A stretch of 64,000 bases of DNA from Lachnospiraceae bacterium (lineage in GTDB: Bacteria > Bacillota > Clostridia > Lachnospirales > Lachnospiraceae). Positions 28,399 through 36,132 of this stretch are shown one piece after another. Under the pieces are notes generated by a model. It did not search any database. It was not told where the DNA came from and saw nothing but the letters and a program-made list of their open reading frames with translations. A program made the position numbers and the translations under genes. Each line of letters begins with the position of its first letter. Position 1 is the stretch's first letter. Where the stretch lies: contig SVEO01000006.1 in assembly GCA_015057275.1 (NCBI GenBank), positions 38,108 through 102,107 on the forward strand, written 5' to 3'.

Positions 28399-28623
28399 TT
28401 GAAGAAGGTTATTGCAGCACAAGTGGAACAGATTTTGTTCTTTGATACAGAAGAAAACGCAAATAAATTTTGTGAAAAAATGAAGGATAGTGACCCAAAT
28501 TTTGAACTGATTGATTATGATAATACTTCCACAGATGAATTTCCTGATGGTTATACAATTAGAATAATCAAGTCATACAATAATAACAGAAGAATTAAAA
28601 ATGATTGTTCTATTGATGGATAA
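28399..28623 (+). CDS. Small unknown acidic protein
   Basis: 74 residues, TTG start preceded by GAAAGGAAAGG. FFDTEENANKFCEKMKDSDPNF suggests an alpha/beta fold; no family recognised. Lies between methyltransferase and Cro-like genes in the same operon. Could encode a MTase partner, but nothing in the sequence proves it. Confidence 0.55.
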   Translation: MKKVIAAQVEQILFFDTEENANKFCEKMKDSDPNFELIDYDNTSTDEFPDGYTIRIIKSYNNNRRIKNDCSIDG

Positions 28624-28642
28624 AAAGAAAGTAGGTGAAAAC

Positions 28643-28852
28643 ATGAATAAAAATAAATTAGTCAGCAAAATGAAGTGGTTTGGTGATAGAAATGAAGATT
28701 TGGCAGAAGCAATTGGAATTTCCCCACAAAGATTTTCTGCAAAGTTGAATGGAACTGGTGGTGCTGAATTTACAATGTCTGAAATTAGAGCAATCAAAAT
28801 CAGATACAATTTGACAGCAGAAGAAGTGGATGAAATATTTTTTTGCGAATGA
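28643..28852 (+). CDS. Small Cro-like (DUF739-type) DNA-binding protein
   Basis: 69 residues starting MNKNKLVSKMKWFGDRNEDLAEAIGISPQRFSAKLNG. A compact helix-turn-helix of the type common in phage early operons. Stop codon TGA abuts palindromic site C. Probably the antagonist of the divergent repressor. Confidence 0.72.
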   Translation: MNKNKLVSKMKWFGDRNEDLAEAIGISPQRFSAKLNGTGGAEFTMSEIRAIKIRYNLTAEEVDEIFFCE

Positions 28853-28871
28853 TGTATCTTGGGAAGATACA
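28853..28871. promoter_or_regulatory. Palindromic site copy C
   Basis: TGTATCTT-GGG-AAGATACA, starting directly after the Cro-like stop codon and followed by AAGAAAGGAAGG. Same layout as copies A and B. Confidence 0.65.
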
Positions 28872-28891
28872 AGAAAGGAAGGTGGATGGAC

Positions 28892-29086
28892 ATGCAGGAC
28901 AGCAACAGATTGTCAGTTGCAACTGCTGCAAGATTGATGGGTGCATCTGAACAGTTCATCAGGGTGGGATTGCAGCAAAAGGAACTTCCTTTTGGATTTG
29001 CAATCAAGATGTCAGGTCAGTGGACATATGTCATCACAAAGCAGAAGTTTGAAGAACACACAGGAATAAAAGTGAAGGAAGGGTGA
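28892..29086 (+). CDS. Excisionase-like helix-turn-helix protein
   Basis: 64 residues. LSVATAARLMGASEQFIRVGLQQKELPFGFAIKM has the pattern of a MerR/excisionase-type winged helix (tandem helices then a beta wing with WTYVITKQKFEEHTG). Likely a recombination directionality factor. ATG 28892 is 9-10 bases after AAGGAAGG; ATG 28886 is too close. Confidence 0.7.
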   Translation: MQDSNRLSVATAARLMGASEQFIRVGLQQKELPFGFAIKMSGQWTYVITKQKFEEHTGIKVKEG

Positions 29087-29090
29087 AAAG

Positions 29091-29201
29091 ATGAAAGGTT
29101 TTAAGGTATTCAATCCTGATTGGACATGCAGGGGATTTCAGTTTGAAGTCGGCAAAATTTATGAAGAAGATGTGAAACCAAGGTGTGCATCAAAACAATG
29201 A
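29091..29201 (+). pseudogene. Truncated phage-type ORF at the element's right end
   Basis: 36 codons reading MKGFKVFNPDWTCRGFQFEV then GKIYEE. This matches the N terminus of longer phage proteins (DUF7666-like, from memory) that normally run much further. Here the frame ends inside a terminator stem, so it looks like a stump left where the element was cut. Confidence 0.5.
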
Positions 29202-29214
29202 TGCACACCTTTTG
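29180..29214. terminator. Terminator at the element's right edge
   Basis: Perfect 12-bp stem AAGGTGTGCATC / GATGCACACCTT with an 8-base loop, then TTTT. Also lies just past the 3' end of the minus-strand anti-sigma gene and may serve both directions. Confidence 0.85.
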
Positions 29215-29215
29215 G

Positions 29216-30130
29216 TTATTCAGCATTTCCTTGCATAGATTCAAAAAGTTCATTTGCTAAACGAAGCAGTACGTCTTCAGAAGCATTGTCCTCGGTTGAG
29301 AGACTATAAACAACACCAGGAACAACATCAAACCAGATGATTTTGCCTTGTTCTTCTGGAGTGTAAGAAATTTTTGCTCGACAATATTCTACGTCACCTG
29401 GAACGATAATAGAAAAGTCATCGTTCATTTCGGAAATATCAGTAAAATTTTCGCCAATATCTGATGTGGCTGCCATACGATAGGAATAAACATTGTTTTC
29501 GTATGAAAAGATTGTTTCAGCAACCACAAGATCTTCCTGAGGAAATACATAATATTGAATGTCTTCGGCTCCAGATGGGGCATGTGCCACATCGAGACCT
29601 GTGAGAAGCAGTACTTGACGTGCAGTACTAAGAAGTTTGCTATTCCCTGCAGAAGTGGAAAGCGTATGCTTTGTATTAGCAGAAGATGAGTACCAGTTTA
29701 CGGATACTGCAGAGTCTGTCTTAGTCATGGATAAATCGAGCCCTTTTGTATTCCATGAAATTCCTATATCAGAAGTTTCCTGAGTAGGATTTTCAGATTG
29801 TGTACATTTGGCAACCTGATAAGTATATTCATCTCCGCATAGAGAAAAAATTGCCTGAGCTGTTTGAGTCTGAGAATCCTCATTCAAAGAGTAAGTTATA
29901 TTGTCTGCAGCATCAGGCAAATGAAGATCGTATCCCTTTGCATGGAGATCAGATGCTGTCACCTTTGATTGCTGGAATGGAAATTGGAATAACAGGACAA
30001 GGAACAAACATGCAGCGGCAACAGAATACCAGTGAAATTTATGTTTTTTTGCATGAAGTGGTTGTTTTGCTTCTTCAAGCAAATCGTCGTCTAACGCATT
30101 CATGAAAGTGTTAAATTTTTCTGTGTTCAC
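29216..30130 (-). CDS. Putative anti-sigma factor, single-pass membrane protein
   Basis: 304 residues. Cytosolic N terminus of about 33 residues, one transmembrane helix (YSVAAACLFLVLLFQFPF, about 35-52), then an extracytoplasmic domain rich in beta-prone sequence, unrecognised. Its start overlaps the sigma-factor stop (ATGA), the standard layout for an ECF sigma and its membrane-bound inhibitor. Function is inferred from this context. Confidence 0.75.
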   Translation of the reverse strand: MNTEKFNTFMNALDDDLLEEAKQPLHAKKHKFHWYSVAAACLFLVLLFQFPFQQSKVTASDLHAKGYDLHLPDAADNITYSLNEDSQTQTAQAIFSLCGDEYTYQVAKCTQSENPTQETSDIGISWNTKGLDLSMTKTDSAVSVNWYSSSANTKHTLSTSAGNSKLLSTARQVLLLTGLDVAHAPSGAEDIQYYVFPQEDLVVAETIFSYENNVYSYRMAATSDIGENFTDISEMNDDFSIIVPGDVEYCRAKISYTPEEQGKIIWFDVVPGVVYSLSTEDNASEDVLLRLANELFESMQGNAE

Positions 30131-30687
30131 AATAAGATACCCTCCTTTTGCATAGCGAATTTTAATTTGTTACGAGTACGAAATAGTGAAGTTTTGACTT
30201 TTTCTTCACTGACATTATTTTCTTTTGCAATCTGCTTGATGGAATCACCATACCAGTATCTTCGAATGAAAAACACGCGGACTTCTTTTGGTTGTTTGCG
30301 TAAGAACCGATTAATGAATTCCTTGAAACTGTACTCGTCAATATACTGTTCCATAGAAGACTCCTTCGTGCAAAGGAAGGGTTCTAGTTCGGCGAAAGCA
30401 GTGGTTAGGTCACAGTTTCTCATCTTGGCTGTATTATATGAATATCGATCTAGTGCAATATTTCTAGTGATTTTGGCAAGGTATGCAGAAAGACAATTCG
30501 GATGGTCAGGTGGAATGGAATTCCATATCCGCAAAAACAGATCGTTGAGACATTCTTCAATATCTCGCTGGTCAGGGACAATCTTCATAATGATGCTATA
30601 ACAAAAACGACGATATTTATCAGATAAACTAGGTATTGCTTCGTCTGAGCGAGATAAAAATAACTCGATAAGCTGTTCGTCTTCCAT
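30127..30687 (-). CDS. ECF-type RNA polymerase sigma factor
   Basis: 186 residues. Region 2 (ECLNDLFLRIWNSIPP) and region 4 (FFIRRYWYGDSIKQIAKENN...VKTSLFRTRNKL) are clear. Directs polymerase to stress or envelope regulon promoters. ATG follows AGAGGTG on the minus strand. The decayed IS lies directly upstream, about 25-30 bp before the start, and may have displaced the native promoter. Confidence 0.92.
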   Translation of the reverse strand: MEDEQLIELFLSRSDEAIPSLSDKYRRFCYSIIMKIVPDQRDIEECLNDLFLRIWNSIPPDHPNCLSAYLAKITRNIALDRYSYNTAKMRNCDLTTAFAELEPFLCTKESSMEQYIDEYSFKEFINRFLRKQPKEVRVFFIRRYWYGDSIKQIAKENNVSEEKVKTSLFRTRNKLKFAMQKEGILL

Positions 30688-30710
30688 TTAAATCACCTCT
30701 TTTCTATAGA

Positions 30711-32418
30711 AGAGCGGTCTCGGAAACTCTACAAGTCCCATATTTCCGCTCTTTTTTTATTATTCTTTTTTCTTGTTCACCTCATGTTCTTATGCATTTT
30801 CTGAATAAATTTTCAAAAAAACTCTTGACAAATCATCCAAAATTTGGGGCTTCGCCCTTCGTTAAAAGAAATTCTTTTTTCGGAGGTGCCTCGCATGTTA
30901 AAACACTGGCAAACACATGCTGAATATCAGCAGTTTATTTCTGAAGCTGTGGCTTCACTTAACACATCACAGCTTAAAAAACTTCATTCTATGTCCGATT
31001 CATGGCACAAGCTTACTTCCATGAACCTTGACCCTGTCGGGGATTTTCTTGCCCCTTTTTATTCCAACACAGGACGGCCTGCTATTAACCAGCCACAAAT
31101 CCTACGCTCCTTTGTCCTTATGCTTGACCGTAAATTTACCAGTCTTACCAAGTGGACTGTCGAACTTAGCGGGGATGACCTTCTTGCTATGCTTATCGGC
31201 TGTTCTCCTGATTCCCTTCCTCCACTTGGTTCTTATTTTGACTTTATGAACCGCCTGTGGCTGCGCAATCCTGACTTCGAAAAGTCCGGACGTGGTGATC
31301 TGTTCCCTGCCGGCAAGAACAAAAAACCTTCTTCCAAACCCGGGAAGAATAAAAAGCTTCCCAACCGACATTCCGGCATCACTGACAAGATAGCGGATTA
31401 TGCACAATCTTACTGCTTCTGGAGACGGTACCTGTATCCATTCCCATGCTAATCCATGTGGGCACAGGATCTGCAAATGTGCCGATAATGGCATATACAA
31501 CTGTTCCTGTCCCCGACATTATTCTGACCCTGATGCTTCCTGGGGCTGGGACAGTGACCTGAATGCCTATTTTTATGGACACACTCTTTACATGCTTTCC
31601 TGTCACAACGAACAGTACCAGACCGACCTGCCGTTGCACATCCGTTTCTTTGATGCCAGGCGGCACGATAGTGTTTCCGGCATTGTTGCTCTTGCTGAAT
31701 TCAGAAAAATCAACCACTATTTACAGATAAAAAATCTCTGTCTGGATTCTGCCCATGATAATTATCCTACCTATGAACTATGCAAAAAATGGAACATTGC
31801 ACCCTTCATTGACCTGAATTCTAACCGCGGCAGACCAGAAAGTATCCCGAAACGCCTAGACATTGACACGGATGGTACTCCTTTGTGCGCTGCCGGATTC
31901 CGTATGGTCTACTGGGGCTACAGTCCAAAGCGCCATGACTGTAAATGGCGTTGTCCAGTCGCCTGTGGAAAAGAGGAAAAGTGTACGTGCGAAGTCCCCT
32001 GTTCCTCTTCTTCCTATGGGCGCTGCCTTTATACTAAACCTGCCTGGGATATCCGCCTTTATACCCCAATACCACGAGGTACAGAAGAATATAAAAAGAC
32101 TTATAATAACCGCACAAGTTCAGAGCGGGTAAACAATCGAATCCTCAATGATTATCACTTACATGATATGAAGATTCATGGTAAAAAACGTTATTCTTTC
32201 TTTGCCATGATTGCGAGCATGAACACCCATCTGGATGCCCGGCTGAAAAAAGCAAAGCAGGACGCTGCCTAAAAGCTTTTCCTGAATACGTTTTCAAAAC
32301 CTGCCAATGGGAGGTTTTAAAGTCATGCCGTTTTCTATCGTTTTCGTAGCAGAATAAGGCATGGTTATTTGCTGAATAAGTTATACATCATTTATTCAAT
32401 AGTTTCCGAGACTACTCT
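30711..32418 (+). mobile_element. Degenerate insertion sequence (IS5/IS1182-like)
   Basis: About 1.7 kb bounded by inverted repeats: AGAGCGGTCTCGGAAACT at 30711-30728 and, on the other strand, AGAGTAGTCTCGGAAACT ending at 32418 (16 of 18 identical). Encloses a disrupted transposase. Exact ends and target duplication could not be fixed. Family assignment is from memory of transposase style. Confidence 0.75.
30895..32272 (+). pseudogene. Disrupted transposase
   Basis: Two overlapping frames. The first (30895-31452, from MLKHWQTHAEYQQF after CGGAGGTG) carries the N-terminal helical domain and a lysine-rich linker. The second (31400-32272) carries the DDE-type half: SGDGTCIHSHANPCGH, DASWGWDSDL, CLDSAHDNYPTYE and a cysteine-rich insert. 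The join at about 31395-31410 shifts frame and seems to lack a stretch present in intact relatives, so I read it as a deletion plus frameshift rather than programmed frameshifting. Confidence 0.75.
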
Positions 32419-32536
32419 AGAATTATATCACCTATTAAGACGGAAATGTTGGGAAAAAAGTTGCAACGAATTTGTCACCTTTTCTATGGAAAATTCGTCC
32501 TATATTTTATACAATATTAATTATAAGGGAGGTCCT

Positions 32537-32971
32537 ATGATGAAAAGTAGAAGCATAAAAGCAATGCTCATTTTAGTGTTGTGTTTTGTTATGGTAACAG
32601 CTTGTGGACAAAAAAATAATGAGAACGTAGACAGGGATTTGTTTGTGGGTGAATGGAAATGTGAAGATAATCCATTGGAAAGTAAAGAGTATTACACTGG
32701 ATTTATCATGATGTATATCCAAGAAGACGACTCATTTAGAATGTCCGATGTAGAAGCTGGAAATCCAGTGATTTCCGGGGAGTTAGAATTTTTATCTGAT
32801 AAAGACGTGGTGCTAAAATGCAATACAGAGGATGATTTTGATCCACCTCCAACATGGCAATCCATGAACGAAGAACAAGAGATTGAATACAGCTTTACAG
32901 AAAACGGAAAACTCCATATGACTTATAAAGAGGGAGATGTTTCATCTACGTTAGTATTTGTGAAACAGTAA
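32537..32971 (+). CDS. Lipoprotein of unknown function
   Basis: 144 residues. Signal peptide with lipobox VTAC (MKSRSIKAMLILVLCFVMVT then AC). Mature part is acidic and beta-rich (VGEWKCEDNP...LEFLSDKDVVLKC), reminiscent of small lipocalin-like lipoproteins. Start after AAGGGAGG; ATG 32540 is equally possible. The open frame upstream enters the IS and is rejected. First gene of a three-gene operon. Confidence 0.8.
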   Translation: MMKSRSIKAMLILVLCFVMVTACGQKNNENVDRDLFVGEWKCEDNPLESKEYYTGFIMMYIQEDDSFRMSDVEAGNPVISGELEFLSDKDVVLKCNTEDDFDPPPTWQSMNEEQEIEYSFTENGKLHMTYKEGDVSSTLVFVKQ

Positions 32972-32973
32972 GT

Positions 32974-33855
32974 ATGTATAAAAAGATTTTGATGTTTTTA
33001 TTGATTTGTTTCTTTCTGACTGGTTGTACTTTAGAATCAGAACGTTTTTCTGATGAGACAGTAGAAACCTCTGTGGATTCAAACGTATTATCAGAGAATG
33101 AAGATTTGGCAATGGAAGAAACAAGTCTCTCTGAACTAAAGGAACGTGCAAAGACAATTTCGAACAAATATATTGTTGACATTTACCTTGAAAATGAATG
33201 TCTGCTGGATTATTCTGCCTACACAGCTGTTGTTTTGGATAATACAAGATTGATTTCTGAATCTCTGGATATTCTTGAACAAAGTCTTAGTAAATATCCG
33301 GAAAATTTTATGAAGCAGTTACAATTTGGAGCGATTACATCGATTCGGATTGAATTAGTAGCTTCATTACAATTGAAAGATCATATGAAAGATGGGATAG
33401 ATGCTGCAGCATTTGCGGAGGAAAAACATGATTACTTTTTAATGGTTTTTGACGTAAATCAACTGTCAGAATCTACATTTCATCATGAAACGGCCCATTT
33501 GATTGATAAGCGTTTGGAGTGGGAGAATATCGTGAAAAAGGGTACTATGTTTAGCGAAGAAGCATGGTTAAAACTTCAACCGGATGGATTTGATTATACA
33601 TATTCGTATAGTCTAGAAGCGGAAATGAAAGAATATTATGATGAAAGTTATTTTGTGTCAGAATATTCCTGTACTTATCCGACAGAGGATCGAGCAACAA
33701 TGATGGAAATGGCCATGATGGGTTATAAAGAGGAATTTGTGAAAAAGCCGAAATTAAAAGAGAAGCTTAAATATTATGGCAAGTGCATGAGAGAGTGTTT
33801 TGATACAGAAAACTGGCCTGAAATTGCTAAGTGGGAGGAGATATACTATGAGTAA
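32974..33855 (+). CDS. Lipoprotein with HExxH motif, putative zinc metallopeptidase
   Basis: 293 residues. Lipobox LTGC at about 15-18. The HHETAHLIDKRL stretch (about 171-182) gives an HExxH zinc motif in a plausible helix; the third ligand may be a Glu downstream (SLEAEMKEYY or FVSEYSCTYPTEDRA). No named family recognised. Starts 2 bases after the preceding lipoprotein gene and overlaps the next one by 8, so the three are translated together. Confidence 0.75.
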   Translation: MYKKILMFLLICFFLTGCTLESERFSDETVETSVDSNVLSENEDLAMEETSLSELKERAKTISNKYIVDIYLENECLLDYSAYTAVVLDNTRLISESLDILEQSLSKYPENFMKQLQFGAITSIRIELVASLQLKDHMKDGIDAAAFAEEKHDYFLMVFDVNQLSESTFHHETAHLIDKRLEWENIVKKGTMFSEEAWLKLQPDGFDYTYSYSLEAEMKEYYDESYFVSEYSCTYPTEDRATMMEMAMMGYKEEFVKKPKLKEKLKYYGKCMRECFDTENWPEIAKWEEIYYE

Positions 33856-34381
33856 AAATAAAAAAGCGTTAAAAATCATATTGACTTTTGTTATTATTGG
33901 CGTTTTTTTGTTTATGGTTCCATTCCTGTTTTCTTATGGCTCTATTTTAAAAGAAGCGTTATTTGATAGACCATCAAGGCCTCGCGTTGAATATGGAGAG
34001 TTTCCATTTGAATTAGTATATGAATATAATGGTCAGCAATATACAGTTACAGAAACAATTGTTTGTGATTATGAAGGAATATCTTTTGCATTAGATGGTG
34101 GGAATTCAAGAGATTGGAATTGTTATATTACAAATAATGAAGAATATGGGCGTTATTATTTAGAGCGTGATAGATACGAATCTCTATATATTCAGGTGCC
34201 GCTAGAAGCAGATTATTATATGGGTGACCCAGAATGTAATGAAGATGTAGCGGATCCATATATTTATTTTATTGACGAAGATACTGGAACTACATATTAC
34301 GAACAAGATTTGTCAGATGTAGTAGGAACTAAAATTATTAGTTGGAAACCAAGCAGTCCGCTTGAAAATAATATTAAGTAA
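33848..34381 (+). CDS. Membrane-anchored protein of unknown function
   Basis: 177 residues, starting MSKNKKALK after GGGAGGAG. One transmembrane helix at about 10-32, then an extracellular domain rich in Tyr, Asp and Glu. Third gene of the lipoprotein operon; likely the same envelope process. Confidence 0.72.
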   Translation: MSKNKKALKIILTFVIIGVFLFMVPFLFSYGSILKEALFDRPSRPRVEYGEFPFELVYEYNGQQYTVTETIVCDYEGISFALDGGNSRDWNCYITNNEEYGRYYLERDRYESLYIQVPLEADYYMGDPECNEDVADPYIYFIDEDTGTTYYEQDLSDVVGTKIISWKPSSPLENNIK

Positions 34382-34569
34382 CTATGAATAGTACGAAAAA
34401 TCGTGCTTTATTCGCAGATTGAGGTGTGTTGAAGAGTAATGAGAAGTTGTGGGTTTGTAACACGTTTGCAACATTCCACTTCTTAAAATCAGTAAAAACC
34501 GCACAAAATCAAGGTTTTTCAGTTGCCCAAGAGATAGTCAGTTATCTGCGAACAAGACGTATATACAAA

Positions 34570-34603
34570 GCCCTGGAATGCTTGCATTCCAGGGGCTTTT
34601 TTA
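34570..34603 (+). terminator. Hairpin with T run
   Basis: GCCCTGGAATGC (34570-34581) pairs with GCATTCCAGGGGC (34584-34596, one bulge), followed by six Ts. Confidence 0.7.
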
Positions 34604-34604
34604 T

Positions 34605-34727
34605 ATGCGGATTGTTCATAGGAATGCAAGAATGGCCGAGGAAATCCGCAGGATTTTCGAGGTTATTCTTGCGGTCGCAGATAACTTTTACAGGCTGGTC
34701 GAGATGGAAGGGGCGAAGCGACTGTAA
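34605..34727 (+). pseudogene. Short coding relic
   Basis: 40 codons: MRIVHRNARMAEEIRRIFEV, then ILAVADNFYRLVEMEGAKRL. The helical, amphipathic character suggests the C-terminal remnant of a small protein common near mobile elements in Lachnospiraceae (from memory). Lacks a convincing ribosome-binding site and follows a terminator. Confidence 0.35.
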
Positions 34728-34879
34728 TCGAGAATGCTCAACCATCATAGATATTCTACTTCGAACAGATTTTTGTGTGCGCAGTAGAATTGAGTCCTCA
34801 AGAATCGGATGTTCTTGTTTTGTTTAAAAATAGTCTGAAAACGTCTAAAATTTCTGGAATAGTAACAAATGAGTTTTTC

Positions 34880-34912
34880 AATCCAATGTGTCTTGTGCAG
34901 ACACACTGGATT
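34880..34912. terminator. Bidirectional hairpin
   Basis: AATCCAATGTGTCT and AGACACACTGGATT form a 14-base stem with one mismatch around a 5-base loop, with T-rich or A-rich flanks on both sides. Confidence 0.6.
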
Positions 34913-35012
34913 AAAAAGCAGCAGATATAAACCTGCAGATCATTAAATGTTATGTAACTTCGAAGTAAATTTTCAAACGTCATGCATCTTATCAACGTGG
35001 TAAGTTAATTCA

Positions 35013-35050
35013 AAAATGGTGCTAGGAAATAATATCCCTAACACCATTTT
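35013..35050 (-). terminator. Terminator of the TM2 gene
   Basis: AAAATGGTGCTAGG (35013-35026) against CCTAACACCATTTT (35037-35050), one mismatch; read on the minus strand it ends in a T run directly after the TM2 stop codon. Confidence 0.8.
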
Positions 35051-35051
35051 G

Positions 35052-35432
35052 TTATTTGCTGATTACTCTTCCAGCACCGTCCTTAAAAGTTCCAGTTGCA
35101 ATTTTAATGATATCATAAATCCAACCAATGCCACAAAAAGCGCCTGTACATAACCAGATAATACCAGTTCCTATCTTGCCTACATAAAATCTATGTATGC
35201 CGAAACCACCTAAGAATATTGCTAGCAAAAGTGCCACAAGTTTATTTTTAGGACTGATGCCGCCATTTGTCGCTCCACCGACTGCGGCCGCATTTGCATA
35301 GGACGAATTGTTAATCACAACATTTGGATTTTGATTCATTCCTAATTCCTTAACTTGCTTCCCGCATTTTGGGCAAACGACACATTCTTGGTCAATTGTT
35401 TCGCCGCAATGTTGACAAAATTTTGTACTCAT
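35052..35432 (-). CDS. TM2-domain protein with N-terminal zinc ribbon
   Basis: 126 residues. Zinc ribbon CQHCGET...CPKCGKQ (6-24), linker, then the TM2 domain with KNKLVALLLAIFLGGFGIHRFYVG and the DRF-like GIHRFY turn before a second hydrophobic helix. Membrane protein of unknown role. Preceded by AGGAGGA. A decayed ORF lies just upstream in the same direction. Confidence 0.88.
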   Translation of the reverse strand: MSTKFCQHCGETIDQECVVCPKCGKQVKELGMNQNPNVVINNSSYANAAAVGGATNGGISPKNKLVALLLAIFLGGFGIHRFYVGKIGTGIIWLCTGAFCGIGWIYDIIKIATGTFKDGAGRVISK

Positions 35433-35461
35433 AAAATTTCCTCCTGTAAAATAATTTTATC

Positions 35462-35670
35462 TTATGTCACATCGACATTAGAATCTTTTACGTGTGTAAC
35501 TATCTCAATTTTTGGGGCTTCGTCCTTTTTTTTCAATGCGAGCATCATGGAACTCGCTGTTCTCAAATCTTCAAGTGAGGCATTCCTTGATACTTCAAAT
35601 AGCATTCTTAGTTTCTTGTTTCAAGAATTTCTTGTAAGATAGAAACAGTTTCGGAATTAAAAAATATGGT
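35462..35670 (-). pseudogene. Decayed small gene upstream of the TM2 gene
   Basis: A 47-codon frame (35605 to 35462) reads MLFEVSRNASLEDLRTASSM and on to VTHVKDSNVDVT, without a ribosome-binding site. Another frame just upstream reads SETVSILQEILETRN then stop. Joined, they look like one small helical protein broken by a nonsense change and a 1-base deletion near 35605-35612. Confidence 0.4.
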
Positions 35671-36132
35671 TCTCGGTTTTGGGATTCTTCCATAGTGAAG
35701 CCAAGAATATAGTTTAAATCTATGGTTCTTCCTCATGTATTCATAGTGTGTTCATATAGTTTGAAATTTGTAAAACTCTTTCATAGGGGATTTTCTTGTT
35801 TTTTCGGATTTAAATATCCATTTGCTAAATCACAGAATTTTTCCAAATGAAAAATAGGTATTTTATTGCTTCTACCAAGCGCACGGATGTATGCTACTCC
35901 TACTGACATAGAATTTTCCCTAATATTAAAGTTCGGGAAATAGTATTGCTTTGAAAGATTTTTGCAATGAAACTGGACTTAAAAATATACTAAAAATGAT
36001 ATTTGTATAAAATAAATTGGGTTGACATTTTTATTTTATGACATAAACCAATGAGAGTCAATATACTATTAGAAAAAATCTTAATAAAGCAGAAAAACAA
36101 AATATATACCACGGTAACTTATAGAGTAATTA
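35671..36132. other. AT-rich gap
   Basis: About 460 bases with no coding, repeat or RNA signal that I can support. A TTGACA occurs at about 36023 without a good -10 partner. Confidence 0.6.

Larger units (their letters stand above)
24452..29215. mobile_element. Compact integrative element downstream of rpsI, nearly free of CpG
   Basis: Carries a ribbon-helix-helix protein, tyrosine integrase, small unknown protein, XRE repressor, C5-cytosine methyltransferase, small unknown ORF, Cro-like protein, excisionase-like protein and a truncated phage-type ORF. No replication, transfer or capsid genes are visible. By eye only about 11 CpG dinucleotides occur in 4.76 kb (24845, 25030, 25330, 26761, 27318, 27331, 28204, 28305, 28458, 28846, 29150), while GpC is common. 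CpG is normal immediately on both sides, so the edges given here come from composition. Attachment repeats were not identified. Confidence 0.75.
34382..35012. other. Gene-poor stretch with relics and hairpins
   Basis: No intact gene of recognised family. Contains a terminator-like hairpin (34570-34600), a 40-codon relic (34605-34727) and an imperfect 14-bp hairpin (34880-34912). An open frame from 34426 (WVCNTFATFHF...) reads like spurious translations seen beside mobile DNA in related genomes; I do not call it a gene. Confidence 0.5.

Noticed and set aside
27358..28623. Complete restriction-modification system
   Set aside because: Only the methyltransferase has recognisable motifs; the neighbouring 74-residue ORF is too small and lacks nuclease motifs.
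24361..29215. rpsI 3'-end duplication as attR of the element
   Set aside because: I searched for repeats of the rpsI tail near 29.0-29.3 kb and found none, so attachment sites are left undefined.
30846..30857. GGGGCTTCGCCC hairpin before the transposase as a riboswitch
   Set aside because: A short GC hairpin inside the IS leader is better explained as the IS's own translation or transcription damper; nothing else supports a riboswitch.
32369..32536. N-terminal extension of the first lipoprotein into the IS end
   Set aside because: A good Shine-Dalgarno, start codon and signal peptide begin at 32537; the extension translates the IS terminal repeat.
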